A stretch of 64,000 bases of DNA from Rhizobiales bacterium PAR1. Lineage in GTDB: Bacteria > Pseudomonadota > Alphaproteobacteria > Rhizobiales > Beijerinckiaceae. Below the pieces are notes generated by a model. That model had not been told where the DNA came from and made no database searches. It saw only the letters and a list, made by a program, of their open reading frames with translations. The translations under genes and the position numbers were made by a program. Below are positions 1 to 8,471 of the stretch, piece after piece. Each line of letters starts with the position of its first letter. Within the stretch, counting starts at the first letter, position 1. The stretch spans positions 119,630-183,629 of the forward strand of contig NKIW01000008.1 in NCBI GenBank assembly GCA_002256205.1, read 5' to 3'.

Positions 1-1
1 T

Positions 2-721
2 CTCGGCAAATACGCGCAGGACAAGGGCTTCAAGAAGCTGTTCCTGATGGCGCCGAACTATCAGGCCGGCAAGGATTCGCTCGCCGGCGTGAAGCGCCAC
101 TTCAAGGGTGAGGTCGCCTCGGAAGTGTACACCCCGCTTGGCCAGCTCGATTTCTCGGCGGAACTGGCACAGATCGCGGCGGCGAAGCCTGATGCCGTGT
201 TTGCGTTCATGCCGGGTGGCATGGGCGTGAACCTGGTCCGTCAGTATCGTCAGGCGGGCCTTGCGAGCATTCCGTTCCTCTCGGCGTTCACGGTCGATGA
301 ATCGACCCTGCCGGCGCAAAAGGAAGCGGCAGTCGGCTTCTTCGGTGGCGCGAACTGGGCGCCGGATATGAAGAACCCGCAGAACGAAGCCTTCGTGAAG
401 GCCTATGAGGCGGCTTATAATTCCGTCCCCGGCACCTACGCGATGCAGGCCTATGATGCGGCTTTGCTGATCGATTCCGCCGTCAAGTCAGCGGGCGGCA
501 AGGTTTCGGATCGCAATGCGGTGCGCGCTGGCCTGAAGAAGGGCGACATCAAATCGCTGCGCGGCAATTTCAAGATGGGCCTCAACGGCTATCCGATCCA
601 GGATTTCTATCTGGTTCAGGTCGTTGCCCGTCCGGATGGCAAGTTTGCCACCTCGTTGCGTGACAAGATTTTCGACAATTACGTCGATGTCTACGCCAAG
701 GATTGCAAGCCGGCGAACTAA
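2..721 (+). CDS. ABC transporter substrate-binding protein, Liv type (5' end outside window)
   Basis: The reading frame is open from base 2, so the N-terminus and signal peptide lie upstream of the window; about 239 C-terminal residues are present. The protein belongs to the type I periplasmic binding fold used by branched-chain amino acid and aromatic-acid importers (visible stretches LMAPNYQAGKD, YAMQAYDAALLIDSA and LRGNFKMGLNGYPIQDFYL). It would capture substrate in the periplasm for the LivH/M/G/F proteins encoded directly downstream. Since this importer sits beside genes for 2-aminobenzoyl-CoA metabolism, I infer an aromatic acid such as anthranilate as substrate rather than an amino acid. 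The family call is firm; the substrate is inference. Confidence 0.9.
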   Translation, partial: LGKYAQDKGFKKLFLMAPNYQAGKDSLAGVKRHFKGEVASEVYTPLGQLDFSAELAQIAAAKPDAVFAFMPGGMGVNLVRQYRQAGLASIPFLSAFTVDESTLPAQKEAAVGFFGGANWAPDMKNPQNEAFVKAYEAAYNSVPGTYAMQAYDAALLIDSAVKSAGGKVSDRNAVRAGLKKGDIKSLRGNFKMGLNGYPIQDFYLVQVVARPDGKFATSLRDKIFDNYVDVYAKDCKPAN

Positions 722-754
722 CGCCCGGCTTGTCTTCACGGCTTTTCGCTGATC

Positions 755-778
755 CTCATCCCGGTTTGCCGGGGTGAG
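755..778 (+). repeat. Intercistronic hairpin between binding-protein gene and livH
   Basis: CTCATCCCGG pairs with CCGGGGTGAG (one G-U pair) around a TTTG loop, giving a 10-bp stem 34 bases after the binding-protein stop codon. No T-run follows, so it is not a typical terminator. Such hairpins often stabilise the upstream message, which would keep binding-protein levels above those of the membrane subunits. Confidence 0.5.
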
Positions 779-813
779 AGGTTGCGCCCGATCTCCAGCC
801 AAACCGGGGTCTC

Positions 814-1734
814 ATGTCCCTCACGCTTCTCTATGTGCAGACGCTGAATGGCCTGCAGCTTGGCGTGCTGCTGTTCCTGATCGCGGCTGGCCTGACGCTG
901 GTGTTCGGGGTGATGGACTTCATCAACCTCGCGCATGGCGTGCAATACATGATCGGCGCGTATCTCGCGGCGATGTTCACCGCGATGACCGGGAATTTCT
1001 TTCTCGGTCTCGCGCTGGCGCTGCCCTCGGCGCTGCTGTTCGGGCTGGCGCTCGAATTTCTGGTGTTTCGACACCTCTATGATCGCGATCACCTTGATCA
1101 GGTGCTGGCGACCTTCGGCATCATTTTGACGCTCAATCAGGCTGTGAAGGTGATCTGGGGTGCCGCGCCGCTCTCGGTGCCTATCCCGGATGCGTTTTCC
1201 GGCTCCATCGTGCTGATGCCGGGCCTTCTGTATCCGGTATGGCGTCTCGTGATCATCGGCTCGGGTCTTGCGATTGCGGTGCTGCTCGGCATCCTCGTCT
1301 CGAAAACGCGCATCGGGATGCTGGTGCGCGCCGGGGCGACCAACGCCAACATGGTCTCGGCGCTGGGGGTGGATATCGGCAAACTCTTTATGATTGTCTT
1401 CGGCTTTGGCGCGATGCTCGCCGGGTTTGCCGGGGCGATGGTGGCCCCGATCCTCTCGGTCGAACCCGGCATGGGCGATAACCTCCTGATCCTGACGTTT
1501 GTCGTGATTGTGATCGGTGGCATCGGCTCGGTGCGCGGCGCCTTCATTGCCGCGGTGATGGTGGGCCTTGTCGATACGCTCGGGCGTTCCTTCGGACCGA
1601 CGCTGCTGCGCGCGATCATGGACCCGGCGGCGGCTTCGCAGACGGGGCGGGCGCTTGCGCCGATGCTCACCTATATCCTGATGGCGGCGGTGTTGTTCTT
1701 CCGCCCTGCAGGCCTGTTTCCGGCGAAAAAATGA
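814..1734 (+). CDS. livH: Branched-chain/aromatic acid ABC transporter permease LivH
   Basis: A 306-residue, very hydrophobic inner-membrane permease of the LivH family, with family stretches GLTLVFGVMDFINLAHG near the N-terminus and GIGSVRGAFIAA near residue 235. It forms the translocation channel together with LivM. It lies between the binding-protein gene and livM, and its stop overlaps the livM start (ATGA), so translation is coupled. The ATG at 814 was chosen because it follows a G-rich stretch (GGGGTCTC) and gives the usual family N-terminus. Confidence 0.9.
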   Translation: MSLTLLYVQTLNGLQLGVLLFLIAAGLTLVFGVMDFINLAHGVQYMIGAYLAAMFTAMTGNFFLGLALALPSALLFGLALEFLVFRHLYDRDHLDQVLATFGIILTLNQAVKVIWGAAPLSVPIPDAFSGSIVLMPGLLYPVWRLVIIGSGLAIAVLLGILVSKTRIGMLVRAGATNANMVSALGVDIGKLFMIVFGFGAMLAGFAGAMVAPILSVEPGMGDNLLILTFVVIVIGGIGSVRGAFIAAVMVGLVDTLGRSFGPTLLRAIMDPAAASQTGRALAPMLTYILMAAVLFFRPAGLFPAKK

Positions 1735-2678
1735 TGATCCGCCGCGAAGCGCTCCCCCTTTTGCTGTTCGCCTTTTTCGCGCTGATGCCGATTGCCGCGA
1801 GCTTCGGGCCGGAAAGCTATCTCCTTGCTCTCGTCACCCGCGTGATGGTCTTCGCGATTGCCGCCGTCTCGCTCGATCTTATTCTGGGGTATGGCGCGCT
1901 GGTCTCGTTCGGCCATGCGGCCTTTATGGGGGTCGGTGCCTATGCAGTGGGGATCCTTTCCTCCCACGGCATCAAGGATACGGCGATTCAGCTGCCGGTC
2001 GCACTGGCGGCTTCTGCATTCTTCGCTGTGATCACCGGGGCGCTCTCGCTGCGCACCAAGGGCGTCTATTTCATCATGATCACGCTGGCCTTCGGGCAGA
2101 TGGCGTTCTTCCTCGCCGTATCGCTCGCGGCTTATGGCGGGGATGATGGGATGACGCTCTCCGGCCGAAGCCAGCTCTTCGGCTTCGATTTCATCAAGCG
2201 GGATCGCGCGTTCTATTACGTCACGCTGGTTGCGCTGATCGCGGCCTATGCCCTCTGCCGGTCCTTGGTGGTCTCGCGCTTCGGGCGAGTGATCCGGGGC
2301 GCGCGGGAAAATCCGCAGCGCATGGCGGCGATCGGCTTCCCGCTGTTTCACTATCAGCTCGCGATCTATGTCATCGCCGGCACGCTCTGCGGTCTCGCAG
2401 GTTTCCTGATGGCCAATCAGGCGGAGTTCGTGAGCCCGGCCTATATGACCTGGCAACGCTCGGGCGAACTCATCGTCATGGTGCTGCTCGGCGGACTCGG
2501 CTCGCTCCATGGGGCGATTCTCGGCGCGGCGGCGTTCCTGCTGCTGGAAGAGGGACTTTCCGGCATCACTGAACACTGGAAGCTGATTTTTGGCCCCTTC
2601 CTCGTGCTGGTTGTGCTTTTTGCCCGCGGCGGGCTGATCGGCGCGGTCGAGCGGCTGCGTGGCAAGGGAGGGGCGTGA
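1731..2678 (+). CDS. livM: Branched-chain/aromatic acid ABC transporter permease LivM
   Basis: A 315-residue LivM-family permease with many membrane spans. Family features include DLILGYGALVSFGHAAFMG near residues 45-63 and the EAA-type cytoplasmic segment GRVIRGARENPQRMAAIG near 185-200, which contacts the ATPases. It overlaps livH by four bases and livG by one, and completes the membrane part of the importer. The substrate cannot be read from the sequence; the aromatic-degradation neighbours suggest an aromatic acid. Confidence 0.9.
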   Translation: MMIRREALPLLLFAFFALMPIAASFGPESYLLALVTRVMVFAIAAVSLDLILGYGALVSFGHAAFMGVGAYAVGILSSHGIKDTAIQLPVALAASAFFAVITGALSLRTKGVYFIMITLAFGQMAFFLAVSLAAYGGDDGMTLSGRSQLFGFDFIKRDRAFYYVTLVALIAAYALCRSLVVSRFGRVIRGARENPQRMAAIGFPLFHYQLAIYVIAGTLCGLAGFLMANQAEFVSPAYMTWQRSGELIVMVLLGGLGSLHGAILGAAAFLLLEEGLSGITEHWKLIFGPFLVLVVLFARGGLIGAVERLRGKGGA

Positions 2679-3430
2679 TGGCAGACGCGATGCTCTCTCT
2701 CCGCCACCTCTGCAAGAGCTATGGCGCGCTGACCGTTACCGATGATGTGACGCTCACCATCCCCAAAGGCGAGTTTCACGCGATTATCGGGCCGAATGGC
2801 GCCGGCAAGACCACGCTGATCCACCAGATTTCGGGGCTGATCCCCTCCGGTTCCGGGCATGTGTTGCTCGAAGGGGAGGATGTTACTCGCCTGCCGCTGC
2901 CACTGCGCGTGCGGCAGGGGCTGGTGCGCTCGTTCCAGATCACCTCGATCCTGCCCGGCTTTTCGGTGTTGGAGAATGTAGCGCTGGCCGTGCAGGCGCG
3001 GATCGGCACGAGCTTCCGCTTTTTCGGGCGCGCAGCCGCCGAGGAGCGCCTCAATGCCCCGGCGCGCGCGGCGCTCGATGAGGTCGGCCTTGCTGATCGC
3101 GCCGAAACCCGTGCCGGACTGCTCTCCCACGGCGAAAAGCGCCAGCTTGAACTGGCGATTGCGCTGGCTGCCGAGCCAAAGGTACTGCTGCTCGATGAGC
3201 CGCTCGCAGGCACCGGCCCGGAAGAAAGTGCGGTGCTGATCGCGCTGCTCCAGCGTCTCAAAGGGCGAATCACGATCCTGCTGATCGAGCACGATATGGA
3301 GGCGGTTTTTGCGCTCGCGGACCGCGTTTCTGTGCTCGTCTATGGCCGGATCATCGCGACCGGCACGCCAGCCGAAGTGCGCGATAATGTCGATGTGCGT
3401 GTGGCCTATCTCGGTGAGGAGGTCACCTGA
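2678..3430 (+). CDS. livG: ABC transporter ATP-binding protein LivG
   Basis: An ABC ATPase of about 250 residues: Walker A GPNGAGKTT near residue 38, the family-typical substitution SHGEKRQLELA in place of the LSGGQ signature, Walker B VLLLDEP and switch histidine in LLIEHDMEAVF. It powers the LivHM channel. The ATG at 2678 overlaps the livM stop and follows GGGAGGGG; a GTG one codon earlier is possible. Its stop overlaps the livF start. Confidence 0.9.
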   Translation: MADAMLSLRHLCKSYGALTVTDDVTLTIPKGEFHAIIGPNGAGKTTLIHQISGLIPSGSGHVLLEGEDVTRLPLPLRVRQGLVRSFQITSILPGFSVLENVALAVQARIGTSFRFFGRAAAEERLNAPARAALDEVGLADRAETRAGLLSHGEKRQLELAIALAAEPKVLLLDEPLAGTGPEESAVLIALLQRLKGRITILLIEHDMEAVFALADRVSVLVYGRIIATGTPAEVRDNVDVRVAYLGEEVT

Positions 3431-4128
3431 TGCTGAAGGTTGAAGCGCTCGAAGCGTCCTACGGCGACAGCCAAGTGTTGTTCGGCGTTGATTTTGCTAT
3501 CGGGAAGGGCGAGGTCGCGACCTTGCTCGGCCGCAACGGCATGGGCAAGACGACGACTGTGCACACCATCATGGGGCTCGTCAAAGCGCGTGGCGGGCGC
3601 GTGCTTGTCGAGGGGCGGGATGTGACCGGCGCGCCGCCCTATCGCATTGCGCAGGCGGGGTTAGGCCTTGTGCCGGAGGGGCGGCAGATTTTCTCCACCC
3701 TCACGGTAGAGGAAAACCTGATCGCCACGGCTGCTGCGCGCTTTGGTGCCGCGCGCTGGACGCTGGAGCGGGTCTATGCGCTGTTCCCGCGTCTCAAGGA
3801 GCGTTGCGCCAACATGGGCAACCAGCTTTCGGGCGGTGAGCAGCAGATGCTGGCGATCGGCCGCGCGCTGATGACCAACCCCAGGCTCGTCATTCTCGAT
3901 GAGGCGACCGAGGGGCTTGCGCCGCTCATTCGCCATGAAATCTGGGATTGCCTGAAAAAGCTCAAGGCCGAGGGCGAAGCCATTCTGGTGATCGACAAGA
4001 ACGTCGATGCGCTGGCCAGCTTTGCCGATCGGCATGTGATCCTTGAGAAAGGTCGTGTGGTCTGGTCCGGCTCTTCGGCAGCGCTGCTCACCGATCCGGA
4101 ACTCAAGGATCGCTATTTACATGTCTAG
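3430..4128 (+). CDS. livF: ABC transporter ATP-binding protein LivF
   Basis: A 232-residue second ATPase of the importer: Walker A GRNGMGKTT, signature LSGGEQQMLAIGRAL near residue 135, and Walker B LVILDEATEGLAP as is typical of LivF. The usual switch-loop histidine region reads VIDKNVDAL, so an asparagine/lysine pair replaces the common QH-type loop; LivF proteins are variable here. It is the last gene of the transport set and its stop codon lies inside the stem of a strong downstream hairpin. Confidence 0.9.
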   Translation: MLKVEALEASYGDSQVLFGVDFAIGKGEVATLLGRNGMGKTTTVHTIMGLVKARGGRVLVEGRDVTGAPPYRIAQAGLGLVPEGRQIFSTLTVEENLIATAAARFGAARWTLERVYALFPRLKERCANMGNQLSGGEQQMLAIGRALMTNPRLVILDEATEGLAPLIRHEIWDCLKKLKAEGEAILVIDKNVDALASFADRHVILEKGRVVWSGSSAALLTDPELKDRYLHV

Positions 4129-4177
4129 AGCGCATGATTTTCCTCCCGAAAATCACGCGCTCTAGAGTCTCTCTTTT
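4124..4177 (+). terminator. Strong hairpin with T-run after livF
   Basis: Bases 4124-4142 pair with 4148-4166 (19 positions, one A-C mismatch) around a CTCCC loop; a T-run follows at 4173-4177. The stem begins within the livF stop codon. It fits an intrinsic terminator. The TCTAGAGCGC...GCGCTCTAGA edge also matches the style of palindromic elements dispersed in Hyphomicrobiales genomes, so it may be a repeat element that serves as a terminator. Confidence 0.75.
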
Positions 4178-4181
4178 TGAC

Positions 4182-4223
4182 GCATTTTCGACGATCAACC
4201 GGGGCCACTTGATCGGAAAATGC
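4182..4223. repeat. Second palindrome (REP-like) upstream of the cupin gene
   Basis: GCATTTTC plus CGATCAA (4182-4198, two-base bulge) pairs with TTGATCGGAAAATGC (4209-4223) around a 10-base loop. It lies five bases after the livF terminator T-run and looks like the other half of the same composite intergenic element. Confidence 0.55.
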
Positions 4224-4265
4224 TTCTGAACCGCCCGCTGGTCGGGCATTGGAGTGGAGGAACCT

Positions 4266-4715
4266 ATGAAACTCACCCCCGGCATTACCCGCGCAGGCGA
4301 AGGCGTTGACGGCATTTCCTGGAATATTCTCGGCCAGATCTACGTGCCGAAGCAGGTTTGCGAGACTTCGTTCTCGTGGCACGCGACTTTTCCCCCGGGC
4401 ACCTTCGTGCCGCCGCATATTCACCCGACGCAGGATGAGTTCATCTACATGCTCGAAGGGAATTTCGAGCTGCTGCTCGATGGGCGCGAGGTGAAAGCCG
4501 GGCCGGGCGATCTCATCCGCCTGCCGATGGGCATTCCGCACGGTATTTTCAACAAGACCGACCAGAGCGTGAAGTGCTTCTTCTGGGTCACGCCGACGCG
4601 CAAGCTCTACGATCTCTTCTGGGGCATCCACTCGATGGCAGATCAGAATCCGGCGGAAGTCGTGGCGCTCTCGGCACGGCACGAGGTTGACTTCTTGCCG
4701 CCGCCGGAGGCGTGA
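4266..4715 (+). CDS. Cupin-domain protein
   Basis: A 149-residue single-domain cupin. Metal-ligand motif 1 reads HIHPTQDEF (about residues 44-52) with a glutamate nearby, and motif 2 reads GDLIRLPMGIPHG (about 82-94), so the His/His/Glu/His set appears intact. The ATG at 4266 follows TGGAGG with good spacing; the GTG at 4254 overlaps that ribosome site. Small cupins beside aromatic pathways act as dioxygenases, isomerases or sensors; no specific reaction can be assigned. It is separated from livF by a terminator, so it may have its own promoter. Confidence 0.8.
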   Translation: MKLTPGITRAGEGVDGISWNILGQIYVPKQVCETSFSWHATFPPGTFVPPHIHPTQDEFIYMLEGNFELLLDGREVKAGPGDLIRLPMGIPHGIFNKTDQSVKCFFWVTPTRKLYDLFWGIHSMADQNPAEVVALSARHEVDFLPPPEA

Positions 4716-4798
4716 GAGAGCGCATCGTGTAGGTCCGGCGGCGCATCGGCGCCGGACGGGACCCAGTCTCCATTGTGAGGCGTCTGTGACTTCTCTGG

Positions 4799-4821
4799 AT
4801 CACCGGGTCAAGCCCGGTGAT
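4799..4821. repeat. Palindromic intergenic element (ATCACCGGG-TCAAG-CCCGGTGAT)
   Basis: A perfect 9-bp stem with a 5-base loop between the convergent cupin and monooxygenase genes. The same core (a stem around GTCAAGCCCGG followed by GATGACA) is a familiar dispersed REP element of Hyphomicrobiales chromosomes. It could terminate transcription from both sides. Confidence 0.6.
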
Positions 4822-4866
4822 GACAAATGGTGCGACTTCTCCGCGTTGGCTGGCACGCTAGGTCGA

Positions 4867-6264
4867 TCACACCGCCTTCTTGTTGACCTGCTGGAGCGCA
4901 TAGCCCGCCTTGCCGGCGTAACCGCGCACGATGGCGCGGCGCTCATCGTAGGAGAGCACACGCTCGACATCGGTAAAGCCGGCGGGCTCGCGCTTTTCGA
5001 CCTCGTCGATGACGCGCTCGGGCCCGCCCTTGCGATTGAGCGCCACGACTTCTGCGGTTTTCGGCAGGCGATCTTCCTCGTATTCCAGCAGCGCCTGATA
5101 GGGGTGCTCGGCCTTCTTCAGCCGATCCGCCAGCATGCGCGCATCGAGGATTGCCTGACCCGCGCCGTTTGAGCCGACGGGATACATCGGGTGTGCGGCA
5201 TCGCCGAGGAGCGTGATGCGGCCATGGGTCCAGCGCGGCAGGGGATCGCGGTCACACATCGGGTATTCGTAGAAGGCATCCGTCGATTTGATCAGACTGA
5301 CGAGATCGAAGCCCGGCACCTCGAAGCGGCGCGCATAGGGCAACACCTCGTCAAGCCGCCCCCGGCGTGACCAGCTTTCCTTGCCGGGCGGATGCGGCGT
5401 ATCTGAGACGCGGACATTGACCACCCAGTTGGTAAGGCGGGTTTCCGGCGTCTCGCCGGGTGCGATCGGGTAGAGCACGAACTTTGCTGCCATGCCGCCG
5501 GCGATGATCATCGACTGGCCATCGAGGAAAGCGGGGAAATCCGCCACCCCGCGCCACATCTGGATGCCGTTCCAGCTCGGCAGGCCCTGCTTCGGATAGT
5601 AATGCGCGCGCACAGCGGAATGGATTCCATCCGCGCCCACCAGCACTTCGCCGCGGACGGTCATGCTGCCCGAACCATCGACGCTGTCGACGAGATGGGC
5701 GGTGACGCCGCCCTCGTCCTGAATGAAGCCCGCGAGCTTGCGCCCGGTGACGACAGCGCCGGGGCCGAGGCGCTCGATCACCGTGTCGTAGAGCGCCTTT
5801 TGCAGTCGCCCGCGATGGATCGAATACTGCGGCACTTCAAACCCCGCCGCGATGCCACGCGGCTCACGCCAGACGATCTGGCCAATGCGGTTCATGTAGA
5901 AAAGCTCGGTTGTCCGGACGCCGACCTTGTCGAGCGTGCCGATGAGACCGAGATCGGCGAGTTCGCGGATCGCATGCGGGAGCACGTTGATGCCCGCGCC
6001 GATCGGGCTGATCGCGCTCGCCTGTTCGTAGATCTGACAGGAAATGCCGCGCTGATGCAGCATCAATGCCAGCGTCAGTCCGCCGACGCCGGCGCCGATG
6101 ATGATCACCCGCGCTGGGCCAGCAAAGGCACCGGGACCGCTCTTGCCGTCGATCACCATCACGGCACTGCCGGATTTTGCGGCCTTCGGGGCACCCGATT
6201 GGGTTAGGCTCTTCGAACCCGCCTGTTCCTTCGCAGGTTTTGACTTCTTGCTGGATTTTGCCAT
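4867..6264 (-). CDS. PhzS-like FAD-dependent monooxygenase
   Basis: A 465-residue class A flavoprotein aromatic hydroxylase. After a basic, low-complexity leader of about 50 residues come the FAD-binding GAGVGGLTLALML, the dinucleotide motif GADGIHSAVRAHYY and the FAD ribityl motif LLGDAAHPMYPVGSNGAG. The middle (PQYSIHRG, MWRGV, NWV, YPMCDRDPLPRW) resembles PhzS-type flavin-dependent oxidoreductases more than classic salicylate hydroxylases. The ATG at 6264 follows GGAGGCTCTC. It is the last gene of the reverse operon with the CoA ligase and RidA-like protein, so a ring-hydroxylating step on an anthranilate-related substrate is plausible but unproven. The leader is unusual and may be a linker or a wrong start. 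Confidence 0.85.
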   Translation of the reverse strand: MAKSSKKSKPAKEQAGSKSLTQSGAPKAAKSGSAVMVIDGKSGPGAFAGPARVIIIGAGVGGLTLALMLHQRGISCQIYEQASAISPIGAGINVLPHAIRELADLGLIGTLDKVGVRTTELFYMNRIGQIVWREPRGIAAGFEVPQYSIHRGRLQKALYDTVIERLGPGAVVTGRKLAGFIQDEGGVTAHLVDSVDGSGSMTVRGEVLVGADGIHSAVRAHYYPKQGLPSWNGIQMWRGVADFPAFLDGQSMIIAGGMAAKFVLYPIAPGETPETRLTNWVVNVRVSDTPHPPGKESWSRRGRLDEVLPYARRFEVPGFDLVSLIKSTDAFYEYPMCDRDPLPRWTHGRITLLGDAAHPMYPVGSNGAGQAILDARMLADRLKKAEHPYQALLEYEEDRLPKTAEVVALNRKGGPERVIDEVEKREPAGFTDVERVLSYDERRAIVRGYAGKAGYALQQVNKKAV

Positions 6265-6351
6265 GAGAGCCTCCGTTGGGCGCATTCTGAACCGAAACCG
6301 CTGTCGATCAAGGTGCGGTTATGAATGTGGTTTCTGGTGACGATGTCTCGC

Positions 6352-6783
6352 TCAATCCGGCACCATGGCGGTTGCTTCGATTTCGACGAGGGCCTTCGGC
6401 TCGACAAGGCTCACCACCTGCACCAGCGCCATCGCCGGGAAGTGCTTGCCGAGCACCTCGCGGTAGACCTTGCCGAGATCGCGCAGGCTCGAACGGTAAT
6501 CGTCCATGTTGGTGACATACCAGGTCATGCGCATGAGATGTTCGGGGCGTGCGCTGCCAGCTTCGAGCACGGCGACGATGTTTTCGAGCGTCTGGCGAAC
6601 CTGCGCGATGAGGCCTTCGGGGAACTGGCCTGCGGCATCCCAGCCGACAAGGCCGCCGGTCATCAGCAAGGTGCCGCGTCCCTTCATGCCATTGGCATAC
6701 CCCCTCGGCTGCGGCCAATGTTCGGGCTGAACGGCAACCGGGCCGCCTTCCATCACGGCGGCTTTGAGCGCGCTGATCGACAT
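6352..6783 (-). CDS. RidA/YjgF-family enamine/imine deaminase-like protein
   Basis: A 143-residue Rid-superfamily protein (segments LLMTGGLVGWDAAGQFPEG and the C-terminal VVSLVEPKALVEIEATAMV, where RidA proteins carry ...P.A.vEi.aiA). RidA enzymes hydrolyse enamines and imines to ketones and ammonia as trimers. The conserved arginine of active RidA (P-x-R-x-A-V-E) is replaced here: the stretch reads EPKALVEIEA with lysine, placing it in a divergent Rid subgroup. It sits between the CoA ligase and the flavin monooxygenase in a catabolic operon, which suggests a pathway role: the reduced product of 2-aminobenzoyl-CoA is itself an enamine. Confidence 0.85.
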   Translation of the reverse strand: MSISALKAAVMEGGPVAVQPEHWPQPRGYANGMKGRGTLLMTGGLVGWDAAGQFPEGLIAQVRQTLENIVAVLEAGSARPEHLMRMTWYVTNMDDYRSSLRDLGKVYREVLGKHFPAMALVQVVSLVEPKALVEIEATAMVPD

Positions 6784-6806
6784 GGTTCTCTCCCCGGTGT
6801 TGTTTC

Positions 6807-8456
6807 TTATGCGCCCTTGGGGGCGACGGTTTCCTCGCTCGCCATGCGGCGAAGTTCAAAGCGTTGTAACTTGCCGGTCTGCGTTTTCGGCAGAGCCGTG
6901 ACATACTGGATGTCGCGCGGATATTTGAACGGCGCAATATCCGCCTTCACATGATCCTGTAGCATTTTCGTCGTGGCGGCATTCGGCGCAATGCCCTCGC
7001 GCAGGATGATATAGGCGCGGACGATCATGCCGCGCTCGGCGTCGGGCGCACCGACAACGCCGCATTCCGCGACGGCAGGATGCGCAAGAAGGCTCGCCTC
7101 CACCTCCGGCCCGGCGATGTTGTAGCCGGCGGAGATGATCATGTCGTCCGAGCGCGCCTGATACCAGAAATAGCCATCGGCATCGCGGATGTAGGTATCG
7201 CCAGAGACATTCCAGCCGTTCTGGACGTATTTCAATTGGCGTTCGTCGGCGAGATAGCGGCAGCCGGTTGGTCCGCGCATCGCGAGGCGTCCCGGTGTGC
7301 CATCCGGCACGTCATTGCCGTGCTCATCGACAACCTTGGCCTCGTAGCCGGGGACGGGAAGCCCGGTCGCGCCGGGGCGGATTTTCTCGCGCGGCGCGCC
7401 GACGAAGATATGCAGCATTTCGGTCGCGCCGATGCCATCCATCAACGGAATGCCGGTTTTGGCCTTCCAGGCCTCGAACGTCGCTTTCGGCAAGGCCTCA
7501 CCGGCGGAAACGCAAATGCGCAGACTGTCGAGCTGCTCGTCGCCGATCTTGTCGAGCATGGCGCGATAAGCGGTCGGCGCAGTGAAGCAGACACTGGCTT
7601 TGTGCTCGCGGATCGCGGGCAGGAGGTCAGGCGGGCCGGCTTTTTCCAGCAGGACGGCTGAGGCGCCGATGCGCAGGGGGAAGAGCACCAGCCCGCCGAG
7701 GCCGAAGGTGAATGCGAGCGGGGGGGAGCCGATGAAGCGATCATCCGCCTCGGCTTTCAGTACGCGCGCCCCGTAGCAATCACAGATAGCAAGGAGGTCG
7801 CGCTGGAAATGCAGCGTCCCCTTGGGTTCGCCGGTCGTGCCGGAGGTGAAGCCGATGAGGCAGACATCGTCTTGCGCGGTATCCGTGACGGTGAAGTGCT
7901 CGTAGCCCGGCTTGGCCATCAGGCCTTCAAGCTCACCATTCCCAAAGGTGACGATGCGCTGGAGGTCCGGCGCCTGCGTCTTAGCGCCCTCCATTTCCTC
8001 CATCAGGCGATGGTCGCAAACCGCGAGGTGGATTTTCGCCTTTGTCAGCGGGTAGGCGATTTCGCGCGCCCGCAGGAGCGGCATGGTCGCGACCGCGACG
8101 CCGCCCGCCTTGATCACGGCGAGATAGACCGCGACCAGCATCGGGTTGTTTGGCGCACGCAGGAGCACGCGGTTGCCCGGCACAAGTCCGAGATCGCGCG
8201 TCAGCACATTGGCAATGCGATTGATACGGGTCGCAAGGTCCGCATAGGTCCATGTTTCGATGCGGCCCGGCTCGCCGCCGATCAGTGCGATCCGTGTGCC
8301 GTTGCCCGCCACGACATGGCGATCCACGAGTTCGCTGGTGACATTCAGCCGCTCGGGATAGACGAGCCCAGCTTCTTTCACGCGCAAATCCGGCCATTGC
8401 TCGCGCTGTGGCAGGTTCTCCCGGCAAAATGTATCGACATGCCCGCTTTTCAGCAT
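6807..8456 (-). CDS. 2-aminobenzoate/benzoate-CoA ligase
   Basis: A 549-residue adenylate-forming enzyme. The N-terminus carries HVDTF as seen in 2-aminobenzoate-CoA ligases; the ATP motif TSGTTGEPKG is at residues 204-213, the aromatic-pocket/acceptor stretch GIGATEMLHIF follows, then NVSGDTYIRDADGY and YNIAGPEVE, and a C-terminal catalytic lysine in PKTQTGKLQR. It would convert anthranilate, CoA and ATP to 2-aminobenzoyl-CoA, AMP and PPi in the cytoplasm, feeding the monooxygenase/reductase encoded divergently at 12029. Benzoate-CoA ligase activity is the main alternative; the neighbourhood favours 2-aminobenzoate. Confidence 0.88.
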   Translation of the reverse strand: MLKSGHVDTFCRENLPQREQWPDLRVKEAGLVYPERLNVTSELVDRHVVAGNGTRIALIGGEPGRIETWTYADLATRINRIANVLTRDLGLVPGNRVLLRAPNNPMLVAVYLAVIKAGGVAVATMPLLRAREIAYPLTKAKIHLAVCDHRLMEEMEGAKTQAPDLQRIVTFGNGELEGLMAKPGYEHFTVTDTAQDDVCLIGFTSGTTGEPKGTLHFQRDLLAICDCYGARVLKAEADDRFIGSPPLAFTFGLGGLVLFPLRIGASAVLLEKAGPPDLLPAIREHKASVCFTAPTAYRAMLDKIGDEQLDSLRICVSAGEALPKATFEAWKAKTGIPLMDGIGATEMLHIFVGAPREKIRPGATGLPVPGYEAKVVDEHGNDVPDGTPGRLAMRGPTGCRYLADERQLKYVQNGWNVSGDTYIRDADGYFWYQARSDDMIISAGYNIAGPEVEASLLAHPAVAECGVVGAPDAERGMIVRAYIILREGIAPNAATTKMLQDHVKADIAPFKYPRDIQYVTALPKTQTGKLQRFELRRMASEETVAPKGA

Positions 8457-8471
8457 GGAATGCTCCGGTTT

